A stretch of DNA of 64,000 bases from NCBI GenBank assembly GCA_021775835.1, contig JAJFHC010000147.1, positions 1-64,000 of the forward strand, given 5' to 3'. Both the position numbers and the translations under genes were made by a program. A model generated the notes under the pieces. It had not been told where the DNA came from. It did no database searches and saw only the letters and a list, made by a program, of their open reading frames with translations. Source of the DNA: Hyphomicrobiales bacterium. GTDB taxonomy: Bacteria; Pseudomonadota; Alphaproteobacteria; Rhizobiales; JAJFHC01. This document shows positions 39,625 to 48,164 of the stretch, piece after piece. Position 1 is the stretch's first letter, and each line of letters begins with the position of its first letter.

Positions 39625-40971
39625 ATGGATAAACAGAAGAACACCGATGACCTGAAAGTCACTTTGGATCGTCGGCATCTTGACCGGTTGTGCCCGTTTT
39701 TCCTGCTGATCGATAGCGATCTTGCGGTGGTCGATGCAGGCCATTGCATGCGTTATGTTCTGCCGGAAATCGATTCCGGGTCATCTCTCGATTTGATGTT
39801 TGAACGCCGGGATTACACATCCGCGATAACCTTTGACTCACTCGTGAATACCGCGGACGGTTCGATCACCCTGGCGTCGCGGAAATTGCCGCATTTCAGG
39901 TTTACCGGGTCGACACTCGAACTTCCTGGCGGCGAACTGGCCCTTTTGCTTTTGGAACCTGTTGCCACGTCCACAGCCTTGTCCGGGATCGCCAAGCAGG
40001 AGCAGGCAGCCGGTGCAGTCGGCACGGCTTCGACGTCTGTAGGGCCCGAAACTACATCGCCGTGCTCTGAGCCGGATCTCGAAACACTGAGCATTCTGGT
40101 TATCGACGACAACGAGATCAGCCGGGCAGTTCTCGCGGCCCAACTGAGGGGTGCCAACATGCTGTGTGATACGTCGCATAGCGGTGCCTATGGCCTGACT
40201 CGCATGCGCGACAGGCTGGATACGGGCAAGCCATATGATTGCATCTTCGTGGACATGAATATGCCCGACCTTGACGGTCTGGAAGTGGCGCGTTTTATCC
40301 GCGCTGATGACCGGTTCAACCCGACATCACTGGTCCTCCTGACGACATTTGCAGATCAGTGGACATCGGCGGATCTTACCCATGCGGGGTTTTGCGACCA
40401 GATCATCAAGCCAATCCCAACGAACCAACTCCTGGCGCAGCTCCAGCGACTTTCAGGTTTCGTGACGCAAAAACGCGGTTCGGCGACCGGGGAAAGTTAC
40501 AAACCGGCCCTCCGTACGTCGATCAAGGGCACTCCTGAGCCTGGCACGCAACTACCGGATGACGGTTCGATCGACGTACTGGCGGTTGAAGACAATGCCG
40601 TGAACCAGCTCGTGCTTGAGCAGGTTTTCAGCCGCACGCCCTATTCGTACCTTATCGTCTCCAGCAGCGAAGAAGCGGTCGCCGCATTCCAGAAGTACAA
40701 GCCGCGGCTGGTCTTCATGGATACGTCCCTTCCCGGTGGGAACGGCATCGAGGCAACAAAGTCGATCCGTGAACTGGAAGCCCGGTCGGAGCAGGGAACA
40801 CCCGTGGTCGGCCTGCTTGCCGATTTCCTGAATGAAGACCGGCAGGTCTGGATCGACGCGGGAATGGACGATTGCCTCACCAAACCGGTGTCACCGGACA
40901 GGTTGATGGGGCTGCTGGAGAAATGGCTTGGCGACGACAATCAGAAACGGGTCACGCAAGCGGCTTCGTAA
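39625..40971 (+). CDS. HNOBA-like sensor domain with two receiver domains, no kinase
   Basis: In this 448-residue protein, residues about 20-122 resemble the haem-NO-binding-associated (HNOBA) PAS-like domain (CPFFLLIDSDLAVVDAG, later KLPHFRFTGSTLELPGGELALLL). Receiver 1 (about 155-275) has a full acidic pocket (VIDDNE, VDMNMPD with Asp210, IIKP). Receiver 2 (about 317-435) has AVEDNAVN, FMDTSLPG with Asp366 and TKPVSP. There is no histidine kinase, HTH or enzymatic output domain. No H-NOX gene is adjacent. It could be a phosphate shuttle or scaffold for a kinase such as the hybrid kinase at 30.5-32.4 kb. It is divergent from comM. Confidence 0.8.
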   Translation: MDKQKNTDDLKVTLDRRHLDRLCPFFLLIDSDLAVVDAGHCMRYVLPEIDSGSSLDLMFERRDYTSAITFDSLVNTADGSITLASRKLPHFRFTGSTLELPGGELALLLLEPVATSTALSGIAKQEQAAGAVGTASTSVGPETTSPCSEPDLETLSILVIDDNEISRAVLAAQLRGANMLCDTSHSGAYGLTRMRDRLDTGKPYDCIFVDMNMPDLDGLEVARFIRADDRFNPTSLVLLTTFADQWTSADLTHAGFCDQIIKPIPTNQLLAQLQRLSGFVTQKRGSATGESYKPALRTSIKGTPEPGTQLPDDGSIDVLAVEDNAVNQLVLEQVFSRTPYSYLIVSSSEEAVAAFQKYKPRLVFMDTSLPGGNGIEATKSIRELEARSEQGTPVVGLLADFLNEDRQVWIDAGMDDCLTKPVSPDRLMGLLEKWLGDDNQKRVTQAAS

Positions 40972-41028
40972 ACACCACGTTTCCCGGACTCGCTGGACGG
41001 GGTGGGCACGCTCCGATCAGACTAAGCA

Positions 41029-42282
41029 TCACTTGCTGAGCTTCAACCCGACGAGAATTTTGTTCTGTGTAAAATTGTCTTCGGGAAAATCGCTGTTCAG
41101 GCGCTCATGTTCGTAGAGCGCCTTGATCATCACTTCCTTGTTTACCGCATAGTCAACGCCTACGCGTCCAATGTAGGTCTCATCCCGGTCAGCGGTGCTT
41201 TGAAAGTCTTCCTGAAGATACGTTGCCTCGCCGTAGATGTTCACATTCTCGACCGGCTGATGATCGAGCCTCAGCGTGACCTCACGGGACAGAATCGCGG
41301 ACGTTTCGGATATCGTGCTTTCTTCAAAGTCCGTACCTGCCGACAGGGTAAAAGCCGTCGATCCGGTTACGTCCCACTTGATCCAGGCGTCCATGGTTAC
41401 ATAGCTGAGATCGGCAAAGGACGCCTCGTCAAACTCCTGGCGCCGGTACCCCAGAGCGGCCTGGGCCTCGACAGTCTTGCTCAATTTTGCCGTAAAGCCA
41501 CCAAATGCGCCGTAGCCGTGAGATCCGCGTCTGAGGTCGTCGCCATCGATTTTCTGTTCGTAGCTCCAGTTGTTATAGGCGCCTTCAGCAAACACGGACA
41601 GTTTCTTGGAAATCTTATACGTGCCCCTCAACCGGGCGTCATATCGCGTGTAGTCCCGGTTCTCCACATCGATCGTCGTGCCGGTGTCGAAAGGATCCTT
41701 CTCCTTGACCCGGTCGTCGATCGTGCCTTTGAGAGACACCTCGAACTTTCCGAAACTGTGACGCAACTGGGCAGATGAGATAATTTTCTGCTCGAACGGC
41801 CTGTCTTCAGTGCCGTCTGGCGTCTCCGGATCGTCACGGGCCTCCTGGTCGAATACGTATTGGGCATCCAGATCAAGAGTGGTTTCGTCGCTGATGTCCA
41901 GGGTGACCGCCGCGTAGGCATCATAGGACGTCTCGTTTTCCCGACCGTGATCGGGATAGATGATTTTTGAACCACGCAGGTCGACAAACAGCTCGTTGCG
42001 TTCCCAATCCGATTCGATCTTCAACCGTGGGACAATCTCGGTAAAGACATCGTCGATGGGCGTATCACCGTCCTTGCGAATATCGTCATTGTACCCGGCG
42101 GAGGTTTCGATCGAGGGCTTGTATATGAAATTTTCCGTACTGAGGCCATCAGGACGAAACTCATCGGGGAAACTGAAGCCTGGACTTGAAGGTAGATCGA
42201 TTTCCTCGGATACCGCTGCGGTCGCGGTTAAGCCCAGCATGGTGATTGCCGCCATGGCAACTCGAAGATACGCAGTACACAT
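41029..42282 (-). CDS. Outer-membrane beta-barrel protein (BBP2-like)
   Basis: This 417-residue protein has a signal peptide (hydrophobic 8-22, cleavage likely before SEEIDLP). Repeated amphipathic strands follow with alternating charged and aromatic residues, ending LVGLKLSK. Segments such as FIYKPSIETSAGYNDDI and TYIGRVGVDYAVNKEVMIKALYEHE resemble the putative beta-barrel porin 2 family, often linked to polysaccharide export loci. It lies 91 nt downstream of the pqqD-like gene on the same strand. Involvement in that system is possible but unsupported beyond position. Confidence 0.75.
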   Translation of the reverse strand: MCTAYLRVAMAAITMLGLTATAAVSEEIDLPSSPGFSFPDEFRPDGLSTENFIYKPSIETSAGYNDDIRKDGDTPIDDVFTEIVPRLKIESDWERNELFVDLRGSKIIYPDHGRENETSYDAYAAVTLDISDETTLDLDAQYVFDQEARDDPETPDGTEDRPFEQKIISSAQLRHSFGKFEVSLKGTIDDRVKEKDPFDTGTTIDVENRDYTRYDARLRGTYKISKKLSVFAEGAYNNWSYEQKIDGDDLRRGSHGYGAFGGFTAKLSKTVEAQAALGYRRQEFDEASFADLSYVTMDAWIKWDVTGSTAFTLSAGTDFEESTISETSAILSREVTLRLDHQPVENVNIYGEATYLQEDFQSTADRDETYIGRVGVDYAVNKEVMIKALYEHERLNSDFPEDNFTQNKILVGLKLSK

Positions 42283-42373
42283 AATTCAAGACCGAATTCA
42301 AATTCCACCCACACTCCAGGAGTCATTGAACAGCCGGCAGATTAAAATTAAGTCAATGGGATCGGACAGGCAC

Positions 42374-42679
42374 TCAGGACACGCCTTTAAGCGGGTTGTC
42401 AGGGTCCAGTTCCTCGATCAATTCTTCGTCAAGGAAGTCTTCAAGCAGGGCCTTGACGTCTTTCTTGATGGTTTTCTTCGATTTGTCCGGAAAGGCTGTG
42501 TGAAGAATATCCAGGATCTCGGAAAGCTTGCGGGGTTCTTCCAGCATTTCCCAGATTGCCGCGCCGACGGCGTTCAACTGATGAATTGCCGTGGTTTCCT
42601 CATCGACCAGAAAGACATCCTGATCGACCCTGCGGCTGACCACGTGTCTGCACCTCACAAACGGATGATTCATGATCAT
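42374..42679 (-). CDS. PqqD-like peptide-binding protein
   Basis: This 101-residue protein has the PqqD fold pattern: strands DVFLVDEETTAIHQLNAVGAAIWEML, then helices (KLSEILDILHTAF; KTIKKDVKALLEDFLDEELIEE). PqqD-type domains act as RiPP recognition elements that bind leader peptides and present them to modifying enzymes. The ATG overlaps the stop of the HprK-related kinase gene as ATGA, so the two are translated together. PqqD next to an HprK-related kinase is a known gene pairing; its substrate here is not known. Confidence 0.85.
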   Translation of the reverse strand: MIMNHPFVRCRHVVSRRVDQDVFLVDEETTAIHQLNAVGAAIWEMLEEPRKLSEILDILHTAFPDKSKKTIKKDVKALLEDFLDEELIEELDPDNPLKGVS

Positions 42680-43578
42680 CGGTCAAATCTCTCCTCAAGA
42701 AGGTTGATCGCCTCCAGACCGTTGGAGTACCGCAACCGGACACAATCGGCCTGGCTGACAAGCTGATGGGTACGATCAAAGACCTCCATGGGAAAATCCT
42801 TGCGTCTGGAGTTCTGCATGATCACTTCGGCCAGCATATTGCTGGCAGATTCCGCGACGATCTCGGCGGCAACGTCCGTTTCGCGCTCAAGCAGGACAAA
42901 GCCCTTGACCGGTGCGGTTTCGCCATAGGGTGCTATTTCGTCGCCTGACAGGTTCAAATAGACGTAGCGTTTGTTTGTTGGTCCGCTGCGTGCTTCCACG
43001 AATGCTCGGGACTCATCAGGAAAATTCTCCGGCAGGGGCCGCCTCAGGCGCGGCTGGAGGCCGGTCGCCACACCATTGTTGACGCCCGGTTCGATCGGCA
43101 TGATGTCGTCGGAAAACACCCGGTGGCCACGCGAGACCATTTGGGCGGTCAACGTACTCTTGCCGGCCTTGGCGACACAGGGAAAGACCACAAGCCCGTC
43201 GCCAAACTCCACTGCAGCGCAATGCAGGCACAAGATGTCCGGCTGTTCGTAGAGATACCAACCGACGAAGTCATAGTGAAAGTCGCACAAGGCCTCGACG
43301 GTGGTGCGTGGCGGATAATCACGCCGGCGATGCAACGAGTGGCTGCCCCACGGCGTCGACCACTGGTAGACGTCGTCAGCTTTCCAGAAGCGAATTGTCT
43401 TTTCCGAATCAGTGGTTTCACCGGTCAGTTCACGCAGAGACCAGCCGTGGAGGACAGCGACAAAGGCTTCGAGGAGATCGCTACATCCGGCAAATTCCAG
43501 GGGCGTGGAAAACTCGTTCAGTACCACGCGCCGTATCGTGTCACCGGTCATGCTCGTGCTCGCAGTTGATAGATCCAC
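42676..43578 (-). CDS. HprK-related serine kinase
   Basis: This 300-residue protein of the HPr kinase-related group has the P-loop AKAGKST (about 136-142) in VVFPCVAKAGKSTLTAQM and the acidic metal site FSDDIMPIE (about 155-162). I start it at GTG 43578 because AGAGGGGG lies 7 nt upstream. The longest frame begins with a TTG at 43623 lying in the T-run of a terminator, so it is unlikely. HprK homologs phosphorylate serine, including C-terminal Ser of some lasso peptides. No HPr or PTS gene is near. The P-loop lacks the usual second Gly-Ser arrangement of HprK, so activity is not certain. Confidence 0.82.
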   Translation of the reverse strand: MDLSTASTSMTGDTIRRVVLNEFSTPLEFAGCSDLLEAFVAVLHGWSLRELTGETTDSEKTIRFWKADDVYQWSTPWGSHSLHRRRDYPPRTTVEALCDFHYDFVGWYLYEQPDILCLHCAAVEFGDGLVVFPCVAKAGKSTLTAQMVSRGHRVFSDDIMPIEPGVNNGVATGLQPRLRRPLPENFPDESRAFVEARSGPTNKRYVYLNLSGDEIAPYGETAPVKGFVLLERETDVAAEIVAESASNMLAEVIMQNSRRKDFPMEVFDRTHQLVSQADCVRLRYSNGLEAINLLEERFDR

Positions 43579-43624
43579 ACCCGTACCCCCTCTGACCAGC
43601 ATGCTGAGGGTCATAAAAGACAAA

Positions 43625-43656
43625 AGCCGCTGCCTGGACTTTATCAGGCAGCGGCT
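43625..43656 (-). terminator. Intrinsic terminator between the SR-repeat gene and the kinase gene
   Basis: AGCCGCTGCCTG and CAGGCAGCGGCT form a perfect 12-bp GC-rich stem with an 8-nt loop. On the minus strand it is followed by TTTTGTCTTTTAT. It lies downstream of the SR-repeat gene stop and 46 nt before the kinase GTG. It would end most transcripts from the precursor-like gene and let only read-through reach the kinase and pqqD genes, unless a promoter overlaps it. Confidence 0.85.
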
Positions 43657-43775
43657 CTTAAATTTTCGTCAATCCGTCACCGGATTGCTGAAAACAGTAC
43701 CCTTAGAGAGATCAGGTTTCTTGACTTCGGGTTGACTCAACCAAAGATCATCCTGACCTCAAGACAGCACGCTTG

Positions 43776-44108
43776 TTACGAGCTGCGTGACCGCGACTTC
43801 GATTTCGAACGGCTACGTGACTTCGACTTTGAACGGCTGCGCGACCGAGACTTCGAACGGCTCCGCGACCTTGACTTCGAACGCGACTTAGATGACCGCG
43901 ACTTCGAAGACCTGTTCTTGTGCTTCCGCTTCTTGCGGCGCTTCTTGCGCCTCTTGCCAGCTTCCGCTTCGCTCAGTGTTGCCAGTGTAGGGACGGCATA
44001 GGCGGCAAGACCTGCCAGGCCAAGCTTGACGAGCAGAGCCCGCCTCGATACGTCCACTTCGCCTTCCTGTTCCGTCAACTTTGCGTCGACGTCTTTTTTA
44101 TCAGTCAT
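43776..44108 (-). CDS. Small protein with Tat-like leader and Ser/Arg/Lys-repeat tail
   Basis: This 110-residue protein has three parts. An acidic N-terminus (1-20) leads into a twin-arginine-like hydrophobic segment (SRRALLVKLGLAGLAAYAVP, from 21). A basic cluster follows at 52-65 (KRRKKRRKKRKHKN). The tail, 66-110, consists of 24 Ser and 21 Arg/Lys, mainly as RS and KS pairs. GGAG 7 nt before the ATG (44108) supports the start. Ser uses TCG, TCT, TCA and AGC, and Arg uses CGG, CGT, CGC and AGG. Selection on the protein is therefore more likely than DNA slippage. The downstream HprK-like kinase and PqqD-like genes make it a candidate phosphorylated substrate. A protamine-like or secreted basic protein is an alternative. 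Confidence 0.75.
   Translation of the reverse strand: MTDKKDVDAKLTEQEGEVDVSRRALLVKLGLAGLAAYAVPTLATLSEAEAGKRRKKRRKKRKHKNRSSKSRSSKSRSKSRSRSRSKSRSRSRSKSKSRSRSKSKSRSRSS
43777..43912 (-). repeat. Codon repeat encoding the SR/SK tail
   Basis: On the minus strand a unit close to AGCCGTTCRAARTCN recurs three times inside a run of alternating Ser and Arg/Lys codons. The repeat makes the opposite strand read as FERLRD-type repeats, which gives a spurious ORF there. Third-position variation shows that the array is not newly expanded. Confidence 0.75.
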
Positions 44109-44365
44109 TATATACTCCGACTTGTCTGTGTACCCGCCTCTGAAAAGTCATTCCATTTATACAGAAAAACGGAACTTGGAGAGACCAACAAATATTACCA
44201 AACAATTAATCCGGAGCAACGCTTTCGTAAATTAATAGTAAATTTCCAGATCTGAAATCAGCGCGAATTTTTTATTAACCAAAACAACATTTAGACTGTT
44301 TTGTTGTTAACCAATACCAGTATACGCGATTAACGAAGTCCACTTATCTTCCTTGGACGCTAGGC
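44109..44365. other. AT-rich gap between gshB and the SR-repeat gene
   Basis: This 257-nt gap is AT-rich. AACAACA (44283-44289) and TGTTGTT (44302-44308) can pair, and TTAACCAA occurs twice (44275 and 44307), so a weak terminator for gshB is possible. TATAAA on the minus strand (44156-44161) lies about 48 nt before the SR-repeat ATG and could be a -10 element, without a clear -35. Confidence 0.35.
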
Positions 44366-45304
44366 CTACCGCCGCTCTTCGATGGCATCCCAGATCAGGG
44401 TTGCAATGTCCTCGCCGCCGAACCGTTTGACTTCACGGATGCCGGTCGGCGAGGTGACGTTGATCTCCGTCAGCACATCGCCAATCACGTCGATACCGAC
44501 AAAAATCAGCCCGCGCGCCTTCAGTTCCGGGCCCAGGGCTTCGCAAATCTCGTGATCCCGCGTGGTCAGGCCCACGGGTTCAGGCCGCCCTCCCACATGC
44601 ATGTTCGACCGGCTTTCGCCTTCGGCGGGCACGCGGTTGATGGCGCCGGCGATCTTCCCGTCGACCAGGATGATGCGTTTGTCGCCGTCACGCACCGCCG
44701 GCACATATTGCTGGATGATGAAAGGTTCAGGAAAAGCCTGTTCAAAAATTTCCAGGAGGGACGCCAGATTCTGGTCCTGCGACGTCAGCCGGAACACACC
44801 GGCGCCGCCATTGCCGTATAGCGGTTTGATGATGATATCCCCGAATTCCTTGCGGAAAGCCACGATATCGGCCTGGTTGCGGGTGATCAGGGTCGGTGGC
44901 ATGAACTGGGGGTAATCCAGCACAAAAACTTTTTCCGGGGCATTGCGTACCTGGGCGGGGTCATTGACGACGAGTGTCTTGGGATGAATCCGCTCCAGAA
45001 GATGGGTCGTGGTGATATAGCCCATGTCGAAGGGCGGATCCTGGCGCAGAAGGACCACGTCCATGCCTGAGATGTCCTCTCGACGCTCGTCGAAAGAGGT
45101 GAAATGGTTGCCCTCCTCGTCGCGGACATCGAGGCTTGATCCGGTTGCCCAAAGCGTATTGTCGCGGAAACTGAGCGCCTGGGGGACGTAGTAGAAGACC
45201 TCGTGACCCCGCCTTCGGGCCTCGAGAATGAGGGCAAATGACGAGTCGCCAACAATATCGATGGAGTCGATCGGATCCATCTGAACGGCAATGTTGAGTG
45301 TCAT
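44366..45304 (-). CDS. gshB: Glutathione synthetase
   Basis: GshB is an ATP-grasp enzyme joining gamma-glutamylcysteine and glycine to make glutathione. The 312-residue product has the opening [18 protein letters not shown] and the Gly-rich loop [16 protein letters not shown]. Late ATP/Mg segments read FVGIDVIGD and [13 protein letters not shown]. Length and start are normal. It follows yraN and rsmI on the same strand, as in other alphaproteobacteria. Confidence 0.95.
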   Translation of the reverse strand: MTLNIAVQMDPIDSIDIVGDSSFALILEARRRGHEVFYYVPQALSFRDNTLWATGSSLDVRDEEGNHFTSFDERREDISGMDVVLLRQDPPFDMGYITTTHLLERIHPKTLVVNDPAQVRNAPEKVFVLDYPQFMPPTLITRNQADIVAFRKEFGDIIIKPLYGNGGAGVFRLTSQDQNLASLLEIFEQAFPEPFIIQQYVPAVRDGDKRIILVDGKIAGAINRVPAEGESRSNMHVGGRPEPVGLTTRDHEICEALGPELKARGLIFVGIDVIGDVLTEINVTSPTGIREVKRFGGEDIATLIWDAIEERR

Positions 45305-45370
45305 GGCGGAAAGCGCTCCGGAGGGAATAGCGGGAATAGCATCAAAGGTGAGTTCAGAACATTTGGTGCC

Positions 45371-45778
45371 CTAAAAATCGTCCGCCGTAAAGGCTCCCGC
45401 AAGATGGGCCGGCACGGCATGTGGCGTCACGGCAACCACGTCAAAGCGCAGATCCAGACCGTCGAGCCCGCTCTGGCCCGCCAGCCACAGAGAGGCGGTG
45501 TTGACGATTCGCCGACGTTGCCGGCCAGAAACCGAAAGAAGGGCCAGTTCAAGGGATGGGCGCACCTTGACTTCGACAAAGGCAATGGTGTCACCGCGGC
45601 GCGCGATAAGATCGATTTCGCCATGGCGCGTGCGGAATCGCCGTTCAATGATCCGGTAGCCCTTTACAATAAGAAATGTTGCCGCGACCCATTCCCCGAA
45701 CAGGCCCCGCCGCCGGGTGGCACGGTCATGCCGGGCCTTTCGGGTCCGGGGGACGTCCCTCGCCGCTTTCCGGGTCAT
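45371..45778 (-). CDS. yraN: YraN/UPF0102 family nuclease-fold protein
   Basis: This protein of about 135 residues has a restriction-endonuclease-like core: GEWVAATFLIVKGYRIIERRFRT, then GEIDLIARRGDTIAFVEVKVR, whose E..D...EVK arrangement matches PD-(D/E)xK folds. A strong GGAGGAAAAGACG directly before ATG 45778 sets the start, which overlaps the 3' end of rsmI by about 53 nt. The family is often encoded beside rsmI; its role is not established. Confidence 0.87.
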   Translation of the reverse strand: MTRKAARDVPRTRKARHDRATRRRGLFGEWVAATFLIVKGYRIIERRFRTRHGEIDLIARRGDTIAFVEVKVRPSLELALLSVSGRQRRRIVNTASLWLAGQSGLDGLDLRFDVVAVTPHAVPAHLAGAFTADDF

Positions 45779-46691
45779 CGTCTTTTCCTCCGTTTCGCAG
45801 TGAAACGGCGCGGGTATAAAGTGTCCGTCGCGGAATACCCGTCTGTGCAGCCACGGTTTCCGCCGCATCCTTGACCGATCCCGCCTTCAGGGCTTCGACC
45901 AGGAGCGCGTCTATGGCCCCGGACTCAAGGGGTGCCGACGCCAGCGGTGGCGCCACGAGAATGACGATCTCTCCGCGCAAGGGACTTCTGTCCGCGAGTA
46001 AATCGCGCAAATCCGACAGCTCGCCCCGGATCACTTCTTCGTGCATTTTTGTCAACTCGCGCGCAATGACCGCCGGCCGGTTACCCAGGCTGTCGAGCAT
46101 GGCGTCGATCGTCGCAGCTATCCGCCTTGCCGATTCAAAAAACACCAGCGTCGCCGGGATCGATTGCAGCGTTTCAAGCTCCCGGGTCCGCTGGCCGGCC
46201 TTGACCGGCAGAAACCCGACAAAATGAAACCGATCGCTAGGCAAACCCGCCGCCATCAATGCCGCGAGTGGCGCCGATGCTCCGGGTATCGGTGTAACGG
46301 GCAGTTGCAATGCGGAGGCCTCGGACACGAGCTTGAATCCCGGATCAGACACAAGCGGTGTTCCCGCATCGCTGACCAGGGCGACCGAGGCGCCCTTTTC
46401 CAGATCGCGCAGGATGCCAGGGCGAACCCTGGACGCGTTGTGCTCGTGATAAGCCTTGAGTGTCGTCTTGATTCCGAAATGATTCAGGAGCTTGATAGTC
46501 GTGCGGGTGTCTTCGCACAGGACCACGTCGGCGGCCGCCAGAGTCCGCAGACCCCGTATGGTCATGTCGCCTAGATTTCCGATCGGAGTTGCAACCACAT
46601 AGAGACCAGGCGCCAGCGCCGGGGCATGGTGAGTGTGACCTTCGATCAGGTAGGGAAAACGACTTTCTTGGAGAGATATCGGACGCGCCAT
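45726..46691 (-). CDS. rsmI: 16S rRNA (cytidine-1402-2'-O)-methyltransferase RsmI
   Basis: RsmI methylates C1402 in the ribosomal P site. The 321-residue tetrapyrrole-methylase-fold protein has GLYVVATPIGNLGDMTIRGL, CEDTRTTIKLLNHF and VALVSDAGTPLVSDPG, which are diagnostic. The C-terminal tail after about residue 300 is polar and overlaps the yraN start. It is divergent from the LpoA-like gene, the usual rsmI neighbour. Confidence 0.95.
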   Translation of the reverse strand: MARPISLQESRFPYLIEGHTHHAPALAPGLYVVATPIGNLGDMTIRGLRTLAAADVVLCEDTRTTIKLLNHFGIKTTLKAYHEHNASRVRPGILRDLEKGASVALVSDAGTPLVSDPGFKLVSEASALQLPVTPIPGASAPLAALMAAGLPSDRFHFVGFLPVKAGQRTRELETLQSIPATLVFFESARRIAATIDAMLDSLGNRPAVIARELTKMHEEVIRGELSDLRDLLADRSPLRGEIVILVAPPLASAPLESGAIDALLVEALKAGSVKDAAETVAAQTGIPRRTLYTRAVSLRNGGKDDDPESGEGRPPDPKGPA

Positions 46692-46877
46692 AGAACAATG
46701 TCTTCATTCCGCCTTATCAACACGGTATGCCGTTTACCATAAAACCGCGTCCAATTTTACTTAACAGTAATATTCCTTTAGCCTTAACAAACGCAATTGC
46801 TCGATGGACAAAACCTGTACGGTGGTACTATGTACGCGTCCAAAGCGGTCCAAAATACTGGCGGAGGCCACGCTGGA

Positions 46878-48149
46878 ATGAAATTCGGGACTCACAGTTC
46901 TCTGTTGTCGAAGACCGAGCCACACGGCTCCGGCTTACGGCTTCGACCTGTCCTGCATGCCTTCTGGTTGACTTCAGCCGTAATGCTCGCCGGTTGCGGC
47001 GGATTGAATCTCGGCGGCGGGAAGTCCGTGTTTGGCAACAGCCCCACGCCCGACACCCAGGCCGTTACCGAAAACACCGTCAGTCAGATCAAGGATGGCG
47101 GCGGCGGGGCCAAGGTAGCCCTGCTTCTGCCGCTTAGCGCTGCCGGCCGGGCCGGTGAAATCGCCCGCGGCATCAAGGAAGCCGGCGAGTTGGCGCTGTT
47201 CGACACCAACGATCCCTCGATCGTTCTCATCCCTAAGGACACCCGCGGAACACCGGGTGGTGCGCAAGCGGCCGCAAAGGAAGCGGTCGCGGAAGGCGCA
47301 CAACTGATACTTGGGCCACTTTTCGCAGGCTCAGTGAAGGCCGTTGCCCCGATCGCCAAGGCCGCCAGCATTCCTGTCATTGCTTATTCAACGGACAAGA
47401 CGGTCGCCGGTAATGGCGTGTTCCTGTTGAGTTTCCTGCCCGAGCAGGAGGTTTCCAGAGTCGTCTCCTATGCTTCAAGCCGGGGCAAAAAGAAATTTGG
47501 AGCCCTTTTGCCCGGATCGCCTTATGGCGCGCTCATAGAACAGGCCATGGTTGCCTCCGTGCCGCGTAGTGGCGGTAAACTCGCTGCGGTGGAGCGGTTC
47601 AACCGGTCTGCATCGGGCATTGATGAACCGGTCAAGAAGATGGCCGAAGCGACCAAGAGTACCGGAAAAGGCGTTCAGGCGGTGATGGTTGCGGAAGGCG
47701 GGGATCTGCTGCGTTCTATCAGTGCGTCCCTGCAGAAAGAAGGCGTCAGAACCGGACAGGTTCAGCTTTTGGGCACGGGTTTGTGGGATCAGCCCGGGAT
47801 CGAAGCGGTGCCTGGTCTGTCGGGCGGCTGGTTTGCCGGCCCGCCACCGTCTTCCAAAGGTGCCTTCATACGGCGGTTCAAAAGCGCATACGGACGCGAG
47901 CCGCCACGGATTGCCAGCCTCTCTTATGATAGCGTCAGTCTCGCTGTCGCCCTGGCGCGGTCGCAGCCTCAGAACAGTTTTGCGCCATCGCGCCTTACAA
48001 ATCCGGAAGGTTTCTCCGGCATCGACGGCCTGTTCCGGTTCCTGCCAAACGGGCTGAACCAGCGTGGCCTTGCAGTGATGGAAGTTACACCGACGGGATA
48101 CCGGGTGATCAGCCAGCCGCCTGCAAAATTTTCGGGCGCCGGTTTCTAA
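46878..48149 (+). CDS. LpoA-like lipoprotein (penicillin-binding protein activator)
   Basis: This 423-residue lipoprotein starts at ATG 46878 with GGAGG 10 nt upstream. The signal peptide ends in the lipobox LAGC (Cys40). The mature part is a type I periplasmic-binding fold: KVALLLPLSAAGRAGEIARGIKEA opens it, and LILGPLFAGSVKAVAPIAKA follows. This matches the C-terminal half of LpoA/YraM, the outer-membrane activator of PBP1A, but without its TPR-like N-terminal half. The position next to rsmI supports the call. Confidence 0.82.
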   Translation: MKFGTHSSLLSKTEPHGSGLRLRPVLHAFWLTSAVMLAGCGGLNLGGGKSVFGNSPTPDTQAVTENTVSQIKDGGGGAKVALLLPLSAAGRAGEIARGIKEAGELALFDTNDPSIVLIPKDTRGTPGGAQAAAKEAVAEGAQLILGPLFAGSVKAVAPIAKAASIPVIAYSTDKTVAGNGVFLLSFLPEQEVSRVVSYASSRGKKKFGALLPGSPYGALIEQAMVASVPRSGGKLAAVERFNRSASGIDEPVKKMAEATKSTGKGVQAVMVAEGGDLLRSISASLQKEGVRTGQVQLLGTGLWDQPGIEAVPGLSGGWFAGPPPSSKGAFIRRFKSAYGREPPRIASLSYDSVSLAVALARSQPQNSFAPSRLTNPEGFSGIDGLFRFLPNGLNQRGLAVMEVTPTGYRVISQPPAKFSGAGF

Positions 48150-48164
48150 AGAAACTACACCCCT

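Noticed and set aside
43579..43623. TTG start for the HprK-related kinase
   Set aside because: The TTG lies in the T-run of the terminator and has no ribosome site. GTG 43578 follows AGAGGGGG.
43732..44001. Plus-strand ORF of 89 residues with FERLRD repeats
   Set aside because: It is the antisense reading of the SR-repeat gene. The minus strand has the ribosome site, a leader and a terminator; the plus frame has none.
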